64,000 bases of DNA from Terrimonas ferruginea DSM 30193 (lineage in GTDB: Bacteria; Bacteroidota; Bacteroidia; Chitinophagales; Chitinophagaceae), in contig NZ_KE384399.1 of the NCBI RefSeq assembly GCF_000425585.1, forward strand, positions 186,001 to 250,000, written 5' to 3'. Numbering within the stretch: the stretch's first letter is position 1; each line of letters begins with the position of its first letter. Both the position numbers and the translations under genes were made by a program. Under the pieces are notes generated by a model, which worked only from the letters and a program-made list of their open reading frames with translations, had not been told where the DNA came from and searched no databases. Of this stretch, positions 49,896 through 58,266 are shown piece by piece.

Positions 49896-51245
49896 ATGAA
49901 CCTGCTTCGTTCTTCCGCGGTACGCTACCTGATCCGTAAATTGAGACTGCCCGCCGACGAGGAGAATGTGCAATCTACTGTTGCCAGTATACGCGGCGGA
50001 ACCGAATTCAGCGGCCCCAGCGTATGGATACTTGTGGCAGCAATCTTTATTGCTTCATTGGGCCTCAATATGAACTCCCCGGCCGTAATCATCGGGGCCA
50101 TGCTTATTTCTCCACTCATGGGACCGATTTCGGGTTTCGGACTTGGCCTGGGAATAAACGATATTTTATTAGTCAAAAAAGCCGTCCGCAATTTCGCCAT
50201 CATGGTGGGCGTAAGTGTGCTTACTTCAACTGTCTATTTTGCCATAAGCCCTGTAAAGGAAGCCGGTTCAGAATTATTGGCCCGTACTTCCCCAACTGTT
50301 TATGATGTGCTGATTGCTTTTGTAGGTGGGGTTGCGGGAATTGTAGCGGGGGCCAGTAAGTTGCGGAAAAGTAATGTGGTTCCGGGCGTGGCCATTGCCA
50401 CGGCTTTGATGCCGCCGCTTTGCACAATCGGTTTCGGCCTCAGCAATTTTAACTGGAGCTATGTAATCGGTGCTTTTTACCTGTTCATGATCAACAGCGT
50501 GCTGATTGCCATTTCAACTTTCCTGGTGGTTACTTTATTGGGGTATCCTAAAGTGACGGAGCGCGAAAAGAACAAACAGAAGCGCATTACCTGGATCATA
50601 TCAGCACTTATTTTATTCACCATTGCCCCCAGCATTTACCTCACTTTTCATATCATCAAAAAATCTGTTTTTCAACAGCAGGCAACCCGTTTCGTGCGCG
50701 AAGAGATCCAGGATCGCACGCACATTGTTGTTACGAGCCAACTTTTATACAAACCGTCCGGATCTAAGCTGGAAGTAGTATTAATGGGAGATGTAATAGA
50801 TAGTTCGGGAATTCAATCGTTGGAAAAAAAACTGCGTTATTACGGGCTTCAGGGTTGTCAGTTACATCTCTACCAGGGACCCGATGCACAGGCTGCGGCG
50901 CGTACAATGTTTGATGATCTGAACCAGGATGTGCAGCTACAGAGTTTGTCGATAAAAGATATTTATGTTAAAATGGACAGCCTGCAACGCGCCCTCCGTT
51001 CCGATTACAGGTCAGACTCCCTGCAACAACAGCTAGCCAAAGAAATGTATGCGTTAGACTCATCCCTGAAAGAGATATCCATACAACCCGAGCGGGTGTT
51101 CAGTCCTGCAACCAACAGGTATGACACCGTTTGGTCAATAACTGCATCATTTGCCAAACCGGTCTCTGCCGCGGAGCAGCGCAGGAGGCTTGCCTGGTTG
51201 CAGCAACGACTGAAGTCCGCAACGATCAGGTTTACGACTTACTGA
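49896..51245 (+). CDS. DUF389 (TIGR00341-type) membrane protein
   Basis: 449 residues. Residues 40-260 hold the DUF389 membrane domain of about six helices: SLGLNMNSPAVIIGAMLISPLMGPI (LGLNMNSPAVIIGAML then SPLMGPI), PGVAIATALMPPLCTIGFGL. The last 180 residues are a soluble domain with helical repeats (DIYVKMDSLQRALRSDYRSD). Related to proteins once called hydrophobic domain proteins; transport function suspected, not shown. Its TGA abuts the MFS stop on the other strand. Confidence 0.9.
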   Translation: MNLLRSSAVRYLIRKLRLPADEENVQSTVASIRGGTEFSGPSVWILVAAIFIASLGLNMNSPAVIIGAMLISPLMGPISGFGLGLGINDILLVKKAVRNFAIMVGVSVLTSTVYFAISPVKEAGSELLARTSPTVYDVLIAFVGGVAGIVAGASKLRKSNVVPGVAIATALMPPLCTIGFGLSNFNWSYVIGAFYLFMINSVLIAISTFLVVTLLGYPKVTEREKNKQKRITWIISALILFTIAPSIYLTFHIIKKSVFQQQATRFVREEIQDRTHIVVTSQLLYKPSGSKLEVVLMGDVIDSSGIQSLEKKLRYYGLQGCQLHLYQGPDAQAAARTMFDDLNQDVQLQSLSIKDIYVKMDSLQRALRSDYRSDSLQQQLAKEMYALDSSLKEISIQPERVFSPATNRYDTVWSITASFAKPVSAAEQRRRLAWLQQRLKSATIRFTTY

Positions 51246-52505
51246 TCAGTATTCGAACTTCCGGAGTTTGGGCGCTTTGAACCATGTAATGATAAAAATG
51301 AGCAGGGTCATACATCCGCCAAATGCCACGGAAGGAATAATGCCCAGGTGACGCGCGGCGAGACCGCTTTCAAATTGTCCCAATTCATTGCTGGAGTTGA
51401 CGAACATCGAACTTACGCTGCCAACGCGCCCGCGCATGTGATCCGGCGTTTTTAATTGCATCACTGTTCCGCGTATCACCACGCTCACGCCATCCAGCAT
51501 ACCCGCAACCATCAATACGGCAAACGACAACAGGAACCATTTGGAAAAGGCGAAAATGATGATGCAGATGCCGAAACCGCCCACCGCCAGCAATAATTTT
51601 TTGCCCTGTGCCTTGCGCATCGGCACCAGCGTGAGTAATACCACAATGATCGCCGAACCGATATCAGAAGCGGCATTCAACCACCCGAATCCCATCGGAC
51701 CGATGTGTAAAATGTCTTTTGCGTACACCGGTACCATGGCCACCGCGCCGCCAAACAATACCGCAAACATATCCAGCGCCATGGCGCCCAGCAGTTCTTT
51801 TGTCCGGAATACAAACTGCAATCCTTCCTGTATGCTGCGTAAAGAGTTTTGTTGTTTTTTCTCCGGAGAAGGAGGTTTGGGGTGAAGGCGGAACAAAAAG
51901 ATCAGCGAGGAGATCATCAGGCAAACGACCACGATGAAGGTGCCCGTAATGCCAACGAATGCAATGAGAAATCCACCCAACGCGTGGCCCGTAACGGAGG
52001 CGGAAAGCCAACTGGCCTGCGTCCATGTAGTGGCGTTTTGCAGATACTGCCGCGGCACAATATTGGCGATCATCGAGGAAAAGGTAGGGCCGGCAAAAGC
52101 GCGGATAATGCCTGTGCAGAAAAATACTCCATATATACACCACGAGATCTGCCTTCCTGAGAAATGTTCACCAAAAAAAGCAGTGGAAAAAAAGAGCAGC
52201 AACGCTGCGGCCACTACATAACAGGAGATGGCCTTGAGCAACAGCTTTCGCTTTTCACTCTGATCGATAATATGCCCCGAAGGCAAAGCCATGCACAAAG
52301 CAGGAATGACTTCTGATAATCCCACCAGCCCGATCGCAAGCGGGTCATTGGTGAGATGATAGATCCACCAGGCCACGAGTGTGGTCATCATTCGGATGCC
52401 CATAACAAAGCAGAAGCGTCCTGAGAGGAGAAATCTGTATTCGGGAATCCGCACTGCGGCAAAAGGATCATTTGTAACCTGCGTTACCGGTACTTTGTCG
52501 TCCAT
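51246..52505 (-). CDS. MFS exporter (EntS/DHA3-like)
   Basis: 419 residues, 12 helices, of the MFS_3 (enterobactin exporter EntS-like) group. Seen: FRIPEYRFLLSGRF-like start (VRIPEYRFLLSGRFCF), GHIIDQSEKRKLLLKA in loop 2-3, FAGPTFSSMIANIVPRQYLQNA and MRGRVGSVSSMFVNSSNELGQFESG. Probably a drug or siderophore exporter; substrate unknown. TAaaTTTG lies 9 bases before the ATG. Confidence 0.9.
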   Translation of the reverse strand: MDDKVPVTQVTNDPFAAVRIPEYRFLLSGRFCFVMGIRMMTTLVAWWIYHLTNDPLAIGLVGLSEVIPALCMALPSGHIIDQSEKRKLLLKAISCYVVAAALLLFFSTAFFGEHFSGRQISWCIYGVFFCTGIIRAFAGPTFSSMIANIVPRQYLQNATTWTQASWLSASVTGHALGGFLIAFVGITGTFIVVVCLMISSLIFLFRLHPKPPSPEKKQQNSLRSIQEGLQFVFRTKELLGAMALDMFAVLFGGAVAMVPVYAKDILHIGPMGFGWLNAASDIGSAIIVVLLTLVPMRKAQGKKLLLAVGGFGICIIIFAFSKWFLLSFAVLMVAGMLDGVSVVIRGTVMQLKTPDHMRGRVGSVSSMFVNSSNELGQFESGLAARHLGIIPSVAFGGCMTLLIFIITWFKAPKLRKFEY

Positions 52506-52514
52506 TGGTTAACG

Positions 52515-52522
52515 CAAATTTA
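52515..52522 (-). promoter_or_regulatory. -7 box TAaaTTTG of the MFS gene
   Basis: Exact consensus on the minus strand, 9 bases before the start codon and just past the stop of the upstream kinase gene. Confidence 0.6.
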
Positions 52523-52537
52523 CTGAAACGCGGCAAT

Positions 52538-53170
52538 TCAGGGAAGCGAGATATAGTGAATACCTGGTTCGTACTCCTTTTCCAGCGCATCGTAGATAAT
52601 CTGCGTATGCTTTTCATTGCCCAGAAAATCGGCATTGGAAGCATCTACAAATAAGGTCCGCGGATTTTGCTGACGGATATAATTGGTATATGTTTCCTGG
52701 ATGTTGAACAGGTAATCATCCGGGATTTGCTGTTCGTAAGAGCGGTTACGTTTGCGGATATTGGCCTGCAATTTATCCACCGGTGCATGCAGGTAGATCA
52801 GCAGCTCGGGTTGTACCAGTTGCTGGTGAATGATCTCGAACAGTCGTTGATAAAGACGGTACTCATCTTCCGGCAGGTTTACTTTTGCGAACAGCAGGCA
52901 TTTGGTGAACAAGTAATCGGAAACGGTCAATTCCTGGAACATGTCCTGCTGCTGCAATAGTTCTTTCAGTTGTTTGAACCGTTCTGCCATGAAGAATAAT
53001 TCCAATGGAAAAGCGAACTGTTGGGGATTTTCGTAAAATTTCGGCAGGAAAGGGTTGTCTGCAAACTCTTCGAGTATCAGCCGGGCATTGTAATGTTTGC
53101 TCAATATATGAGCCAGGGTGGTCTTGCCGGCTCCGATGTTTCCTTCTATTGTAATAAAGTTGTAACGCAT
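52538..53170 (-). CDS. Deoxynucleoside kinase
   Basis: 210-residue kinase phosphorylating deoxynucleosides (dA/dG/dC type) for nucleotide salvage. Walker A GNIGAGKTTLA at residues 9-19, LILEEFADNPFL for substrate binding, and the lid region NIRKRNRSYEQQI with the basic residues. Full length for the family. It lies between folK and the MFS gene on the same strand, 67 bases after folK; folK and the kinase probably share a transcript. Confidence 0.94.
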   Translation of the reverse strand: MRYNFITIEGNIGAGKTTLAHILSKHYNARLILEEFADNPFLPKFYENPQQFAFPLELFFMAERFKQLKELLQQQDMFQELTVSDYLFTKCLLFAKVNLPEDEYRLYQRLFEIIHQQLVQPELLIYLHAPVDKLQANIRKRNRSYEQQIPDDYLFNIQETYTNYIRQQNPRTLFVDASNADFLGNEKHTQIIYDALEKEYEPGIHYISLP

Positions 53171-53237
53171 AAAGCAGCCCGCAAGGTAAAAGAAATACGT
53201 TTTACGGAAAAAGCGGGATGAATAGTTTGTGGAAAAA

Positions 53238-53720
53238 TCAATGCAGTTTCACCACCGGCAGCGGATCTTCACAGGCATCGAGCAGTTGCCGGATGGTGCG
53301 ATGAAGCACCGGGTGCAGTTGTTCACCGGCTATTTCTGCCAGCGGTGTCAGTACAAAACGCCGCTGCGGCAGGCGCGGATGCGGGATATCAAGGTGCTCA
53401 TCGTGATAATGCAGGTCGTTGAACAGCAGGATATCGATATCGATCACGCGGGGCGCATATTTTTCCGATCGCACGCGGCCGATTTCTGCCTCAATAGCCA
53501 GCAAAGCCGCCAGTAGCTTTCGCGGTGCGAGCGTGGTTTCGAGGGCCAGCACCTGGTTCAGAAAAGCGGGTTGATTGGTTTTTCCCCAGGCTGCCGTTTC
53601 ATAAATAGCGGAAACACGGACCAGCCGGCCGCAATGCCGGGATATGAGGTCCCTGGCCTGCGATAGATTTTGCTCCCGGTTGCCCAGGTTGCCACCGGTC
53701 AGTAAATAAGCCTTATTCAT
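53238..53720 (-). CDS. folK: 2-amino-4-hydroxy-6-hydroxymethyldihydropteridine diphosphokinase
   Basis: 160-residue HPPK, which transfers diphosphate from ATP to 6-hydroxymethyl-dihydropterin in folate synthesis. Typical: YLLTGGNLGNREQNL at the start, YETAAWGKTNQPAFLN, the Mg-binding RVIDIDILLFND and HPRLPQRRFVLTPLAEI. Complete and unaltered. Divergent from sppA across about 110 bases. Confidence 0.97.
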   Translation of the reverse strand: MNKAYLLTGGNLGNREQNLSQARDLISRHCGRLVRVSAIYETAAWGKTNQPAFLNQVLALETTLAPRKLLAALLAIEAEIGRVRSEKYAPRVIDIDILLFNDLHYHDEHLDIPHPRLPQRRFVLTPLAEIAGEQLHPVLHRTIRQLLDACEDPLPVVKLH

Positions 53721-53752
53721 ATAGTAATCTGCACGAACGCCCCAAATATCTT

Positions 53753-53760
53753 TATTTTTG
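53753..53760 (+). promoter_or_regulatory. -7 box TAttTTTG of sppA
   Basis: Exact consensus, giving a leader of about 65 bases to the ATG at 53829. Confidence 0.55.
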
Positions 53761-53828
53761 ACCCTCTACCCAAAATGTTGACGGGTAGTGGACCGGATTA
53801 TCGGTCGGAGCCTAAATCATTTTTTATC

Positions 53829-55589
53829 ATGCGCAGTTTTTTTAAGGTATTCTTTGCCTGTTTACTTGCTCTCATCATTTTCACCCTGATCGGTGTATTC
53901 CTGCTGGCCGGTACGGTTGGTAAGATCGCCCGCAACCAGGTACCAAAAGTGAACAAAGGCACGGTGCTGGTGCTGGACCTTGCCGAGCATTTTGCCGAGC
54001 AAAAGCAGGATAAAATGTTTGGCCTCGGCGGAGAAGGCAACGAAGATGTACCCGGTTTATACGAAGTAGTCAGGTTGCTGCACCGCGCACGCACCGATAA
54101 AGATGTGTCCGGACTTTATATAAAAGCCAACGGCAGCGGAAACGGATTTGCCGCAGGCGAAGAACTCCGCACGGCTATCCGCGATTTCAAAGCGAGCGGA
54201 AAGTTTGTGATCGCCTTTGGCGACCGCATGTCGCAAAAAGCTTATTCCATTGCAACAGCCGCCGATAAAATTTACCTCAGCCCGCACGGATCACTGGAAT
54301 GGTCGGGCTATAGCGTGGATTACCTGTTCCTGAAAGGAACACTGGATATGTTGCAGATCAAGCCGCAGATCTTTTATGCAGGGAAATTCAAAAGTGCTAC
54401 GGAACCATTCCGTTCCGATCGCATGACCGATGCCAACCGTTTGCAAACGACCATCTGGCTCAATGACCTGTACAATGACCTGCTGTCAACTGTTTCGGCA
54501 GCCCGAAGCGTCGATACCGCTACGTTGCGCAATCTCGCTACAACCGGCGCCATCCGTTATGCAGAAGATGCCGTGGCCGCCAAATTGGTGGATGGCGTAA
54601 AATATGATGATGAGATCAAAGACGAGATCAAAACAAAACTCGACATCGATAAACTGGAAAAAATCAATTTCCTTTCCATCGGCACTTATCGCGAAGCAAC
54701 TTCATCGCTGGCCAGCAGCAGCCGCGGCAACATTGCCCTGATCTATGCCGAAGGCGATATTATCGACGGCAAAAGCGGGGAAGGAAATATTGGTGGAGAA
54801 ACCTACCGCAACCTCATCCGCAAAGCCAGACTGGATCAGAACATCAAAGCCATCGTACTGCGCGTAAACTCCGGCGGAGGCAGCGCCATGGCCAGTGAAG
54901 ATATCTGGCGCGAACTATCGCTTGCCCGTAAAGACAAAAAACCTGTAGTGGTGAGTTTCGGTGATGTGGCCGCTTCAGGTGGCTATTATATTTCCTGCGC
55001 AGCAGACAGCATCTTTGCCCTGCCTACCACCATCACCGGATCGATCGGGGTGTTCAGCGTTTATCCGGATATGGAGCAATTCTTCCGCAACAAACTCGGC
55101 ATCACCTTCGATGGAGTAAAAACGGGTCCGTTCGCAAATACGGGCAGTATAAGCCGCCCGATGACGGAAGAAGAAAAACAACGCACGCAACATGATGTGG
55201 AGCGGATCTATGCGATGTTCAAAAACCGCGTAGCCGAAGGCCGCAAAAAAGATACAGCCGCTATCGAAGAAATTGCGCAAGGCCGCGTATGGACCGGCTA
55301 TCGCGCGAAGGAAATAGGATTGGTAGACCGTTTTGGGGGTCTGCAACAGGCTGTCGAATGTGCGGCGCGCATGGCCAAACTGGACGATTACACCGTTCGC
55401 GAATTGCCGGAAACCTATGGTTTCTTTGAAAAATTATTCGGCCGCAAGGATCCCGCTGCTTCTTATACTTCAGTAATGCGCGAGCAACTCGGTGACGATT
55501 ATTTCCGGGTGTATGAGCAATTGCAGAAAGTGCGCCGAATGAGTGAAGCCGTGCAGGCGCGGATGCCATTTGAAATGCTGATCCGTTAA
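53829..55589 (+). CDS. sppA: Signal peptide peptidase SppA, long form
   Basis: 586-residue inner-membrane serine protease of the 67-kDa tandem-domain type that digests cleaved signal peptides. One N-terminal membrane helix (LLALIIFTLIGVFLLAG), an N-terminal domain with the catalytic lysine in GKFKSATEPF (about residue 197), and a C-terminal domain with the nucleophile serine in GDVAASGGYYIS (about residue 385). I start at MRSFFKVFF rather than 54 bases upstream, since that gives a normal membrane anchor. An ABC-2 permease follows with its own promoter. Confidence 0.95.
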   Translation: MRSFFKVFFACLLALIIFTLIGVFLLAGTVGKIARNQVPKVNKGTVLVLDLAEHFAEQKQDKMFGLGGEGNEDVPGLYEVVRLLHRARTDKDVSGLYIKANGSGNGFAAGEELRTAIRDFKASGKFVIAFGDRMSQKAYSIATAADKIYLSPHGSLEWSGYSVDYLFLKGTLDMLQIKPQIFYAGKFKSATEPFRSDRMTDANRLQTTIWLNDLYNDLLSTVSAARSVDTATLRNLATTGAIRYAEDAVAAKLVDGVKYDDEIKDEIKTKLDIDKLEKINFLSIGTYREATSSLASSSRGNIALIYAEGDIIDGKSGEGNIGGETYRNLIRKARLDQNIKAIVLRVNSGGGSAMASEDIWRELSLARKDKKPVVVSFGDVAASGGYYISCAADSIFALPTTITGSIGVFSVYPDMEQFFRNKLGITFDGVKTGPFANTGSISRPMTEEEKQRTQHDVERIYAMFKNRVAEGRKKDTAAIEEIAQGRVWTGYRAKEIGLVDRFGGLQQAVECAARMAKLDDYTVRELPETYGFFEKLFGRKDPAASYTSVMREQLGDDYFRVYEQLQKVRRMSEAVQARMPFEMLIR

Positions 55590-55613
55590 GCCACGCCGTA
55601 CAATCGTTTTCGC

Positions 55614-55621
55614 TACATTTG
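55614..55621 (+). promoter_or_regulatory. -7 box TAcaTTTG of the ABC-2 permease gene
   Basis: Exact consensus, 15 bases before the ATG at 55637, between it and the sppA stop. Confidence 0.6.
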
Positions 55622-55636
55622 TGGCCAATTCCTTCT

Positions 55637-56746
55637 ATGTCACGAACCTATAGTCAGTCCCGTGCATTGTGGGCCATCACCAGGGCCAGCTTTAAAGCAA
55701 TTTTCAGCCAGCCCATGTCGGTGATCTTCAGCCTGCTGTTTCCCATCATCTTTATCCTGATATTCGGCGCTTTTGGCAACGGAGGTCCGGGAAGACAATC
55801 GCTGGCGGTGGCACCCGGTTCCGATACGGTCAATGCACTGTTCGACAGTATCCGCAACAGTCCTTTGCTGCGTATTGTTGACTATCCCGATACGGCGAAG
55901 ATGAACGAAGCCGTTGAGAAAGGAAAACTGACAGCCATCCTCGATATACGTAAGCAACCACAAGCAGATAGTACGGCTCCACAATACCGCGTATTCGTTC
56001 ATTCATCTTCCGCAAGTGGTTCCAACTTATATGTACTGCTAGAGGTAATCGATCATTTGCGGTTGAAAACGGAACTGGCGCGCGTTACCAATCTCGAACG
56101 CAGCTATGCGGTGCAACCGGTGGTGACCGAAGGCAAGCGCTATCGCCAGATCGATTTTGTGTTGCCCGGCCAGCTCGGCTTTTCCATTTTATTCTCTACG
56201 CTGTTTGGTATAGCGGTGGTGTTTTTCAGCCTGCGCGAGCAACTGGTGTTAAAAAGATTTTATGCCTCGCCGGTGAAGCGGATCAATATATTACTGGGCA
56301 TTGGCATGAGCCGGTTGTTTTTTCAACTGATCAACGTGGTCGTACTGATTCTCTTTGGTCATTTCTTTTTGAACTTCACGCTGGTCAATGGTGCGTTGAC
56401 GTTTATAGAAATGGTGTTGTTATCGGTTTATATGTTGTTTCTATTGATGGGCATCGGATTGATCATCGCGAGTCTGGCAAAAAATGATACGACCATTCCG
56501 TTAATGATCAACCTGTTTGGTTTTCCGCAGATGTTGTTGTCCGGTACATTTTTCCCGATAGAAGTATTTCCCAAGTGGTTGCAGGACCTTTGTCAGATCC
56601 TGCCGCTCACGCAATTCAACACGGCGATGCGCAAGATTTCATTTGAAGGATTGCATCTCACCGACTGCTGGAAGGAGATCGGTATCATGGGTATCTGGCT
56701 GGTGGTCGGTTATGCCGTAGCCTCGAGGATCATGAAATGGGAGTAG
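55637..56746 (+). CDS. ABC-2 type transporter permease
   Basis: 369-residue inner-membrane permease: helix one near residues 25-42 (VIFSLLFPIIFILIFGAF), a periplasmic domain of about 120 residues, then five helices with the ABC-2 signature area FFSLREQLVLKRFYASPV and SGTFFPIEVFPKWLQ. It needs a separate ATPase, which is not adjacent. Substrate unknown (drugs or polysaccharide). I chose ATG 55637 after the promoter box; the first frame start 18 bases earlier lies between them. Confidence 0.88.
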   Translation: MSRTYSQSRALWAITRASFKAIFSQPMSVIFSLLFPIIFILIFGAFGNGGPGRQSLAVAPGSDTVNALFDSIRNSPLLRIVDYPDTAKMNEAVEKGKLTAILDIRKQPQADSTAPQYRVFVHSSSASGSNLYVLLEVIDHLRLKTELARVTNLERSYAVQPVVTEGKRYRQIDFVLPGQLGFSILFSTLFGIAVVFFSLREQLVLKRFYASPVKRINILLGIGMSRLFFQLINVVVLILFGHFFLNFTLVNGALTFIEMVLLSVYMLFLLMGIGLIIASLAKNDTTIPLMINLFGFPQMLLSGTFFPIEVFPKWLQDLCQILPLTQFNTAMRKISFEGLHLTDCWKEIGIMGIWLVVGYAVASRIMKWE

Positions 56747-56751
56747 TTAAT

Positions 56752-56906
56752 TTGATAATTTGAAGATTTGAAAATTAGGCAATAAGTGAATCGTGAATGG
56801 GATTGCCGCTGCTATTTACCTTACACCTTACGCCTTACGCCCTACACCTTATACCTTATACCTATAACTTATTACTTATTACTTAATACTTACAACTTAA
56901 TACCTC
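56752..56906 (+). repeat. Heptad repeat array before the SRPBCC gene
   Basis: CTTACAC/CTTACGC/CTTATAC units then ACTTATT/ACTTAAT/ACTTACA units, period 7, ending four bases before the GTG start of the next gene. Confidence 0.82.
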
Positions 56907-56910
56907 CCTC

Positions 56911-57426
56911 GTGCGACTGCTCCGACTGGCCTTCTTCAGCTTTCTTTTTCTGTTTATCCTGGTAACAGGGATATCACTATTCATTCCTTCGCATGTGCGT
57001 ATATCGCGTGCAACGAATGTGGGCGCTCCGCCTTCGGCTATTATGCCGGTGCTGCAAGACCCGGCGCGTTGGAAAGAATGGTATCCCGGCCTGGACTCAG
57101 CGGCGCTTTATTATGAAAATGGCGTAGTGAAAGGAGTGAATATGAGTCCGGATGGTAAAGTGAGCCTGGTATTGCAGGAAAACAAAGGCACGGAAGTAAT
57201 CACCGAATTCCGCAGCAGCATGCGCCCGGTCATCAATGGCTGGAACGTGATCTCGCATCCCGGCAGCGACTCAACTACCGTACAATGGTACATGGATTTC
57301 CATCTGCGCTGGTATCCCTGGGAGAAGTTCACCAGCATCCTGTTTGACCGCTGGTACGGACCCAAAATGGAAAAAGGACTGGAAAATATCCGTCATCTCA
57401 CGGATAGCAGCCGTTTATCCCAATAG
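56911..57426 (+). CDS. SRPBCC family (polyketide cyclase-like) protein, membrane-anchored (GTG start)
   Basis: 171 residues. N-terminal helix FFSFLFLFILVTGISLFIP anchors it; the rest is a START/SRPBCC helix-grip domain with ISRATNVGAPPSAIMPVLQD, RWKEWYPGLD, YMDFHLRWYPWEKF and a long C-terminal helix. Ligand unknown. GTG is the only start that includes the whole anchor. It begins directly after a heptad array; the DUF2911 gene follows 56 bases on. Confidence 0.84.
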   Translation: MRLLRLAFFSFLFLFILVTGISLFIPSHVRISRATNVGAPPSAIMPVLQDPARWKEWYPGLDSAALYYENGVVKGVNMSPDGKVSLVLQENKGTEVITEFRSSMRPVINGWNVISHPGSDSTTVQWYMDFHLRWYPWEKFTSILFDRWYGPKMEKGLENIRHLTDSSRLSQ

Positions 57427-57482
57427 AACGAACCTTCTGGCTTGTTATTTGTAATTTTTCGGTACTAAAAAAACACAATAAC

Positions 57483-58004
57483 ATGCGCTCATTCTTATTT
57501 ACCGCACTGGCCATCGTTACAACCATGGTGGCATCCGCACAGGATCAGGACAAATCAAAACGTCCCAGCCCGCCGGCTACCGTTACGCAGGCACTGGCTG
57601 GTGGAACCGAAGTAACCATCAATTACAGTCAGCCTTCCGTTAAAGGCCGAACCATTGGCAAAGACCTCGAGCCCAAAGCGGGAGAGGTATGGCGCACCGG
57701 TGCCAACGAGGCCACTACTTTTGAAGTAACCAAAGACGTAAAAATCGAAGGCAAAACACTGCCCGCAGGTAAATATTCCCTGTTCAGCATTGCCGGTACC
57801 AACGAATGGACCATCATCTTCAATAAGACCTGGAACCAATGGGGCGCTTACAAATACAAGCAGGACGAAGATGCGCTTCGTGTAAAGGTAAAACCCGGCA
57901 AAGCAGCACAATTCGCTGAAAAGATGACTTTTACAATTGATGAAAAAGGAACGGTTACCATCTGGTGGGGCAATTTGCAGGTGCCTTTTAAGGTACAAGG
58001 TTGA
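57483..58004 (+). CDS. DUF2911 secreted protein
   Basis: 173-residue exported beta protein: signal peptide to about ASAQ (residue 20), then DUF2911 with SPPATVTQALAGGTEVTINYSQPSVKGR (in part: VTINYSQPSVKGR), EVWRTGANEATTFEV and LPAGKYSLFSI. A family of Bacteroidota envelope proteins of unknown function. A TAatTTTT element stands about 35 bases upstream. A strong hairpin lies downstream. Confidence 0.92.
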   Translation: MRSFLFTALAIVTTMVASAQDQDKSKRPSPPATVTQALAGGTEVTINYSQPSVKGRTIGKDLEPKAGEVWRTGANEATTFEVTKDVKIEGKTLPAGKYSLFSIAGTNEWTIIFNKTWNQWGAYKYKQDEDALRVKVKPGKAAQFAEKMTFTIDEKGTVTIWWGNLQVPFKVQG

Positions 58005-58008
58005 GGGG

Positions 58009-58201
58009 TAAGGCCCGAAGTGTCGGCCTAAGGTTTAAGGCATAAGGATTAAGCCAGATACTTCGGGCGTAGGTCTTAAGTTATATGTATAAACAGCCGT
58101 GGTGAAATCTGAGTTCACCGCGGCTGTTCTCATTCACGATTCACCATTCACGATTCACCATTCACGATTCACCATTCACGATTCACCATTCACGATTCAC
58201 G
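58009..58201 (+). repeat. Heptad repeats flanking a hairpin, before the ECF sigma gene
   Basis: 58009-58078 has GTAAGGC/TAAGGCA-type units with CCCGAAGTGTCGG and its inverse. 58133-58201 is a run with 14-base super-period (TTCACGA-TTCACCA repeated four times). Between is the hairpin at 58092-58128. No gene lies in the 262 bases between DUF2911 and the sigma factor. Confidence 0.8.
58092..58128 (+). terminator. Strong hairpin after DUF2911
   Basis: AACAGCCGTGGTGAA and TTCACCGCGGCTGTT form a 15-bp stem with one mismatch around a 7-nt loop. The T-run after it is poor, so termination is likely but not certain. Confidence 0.55.
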
Positions 58202-58266
58202 CCCGGTCTTTTTAATTTTACCCCGAGCAACGAAATCACATTTTCCCGTGTCAGGGAATCACCGGT

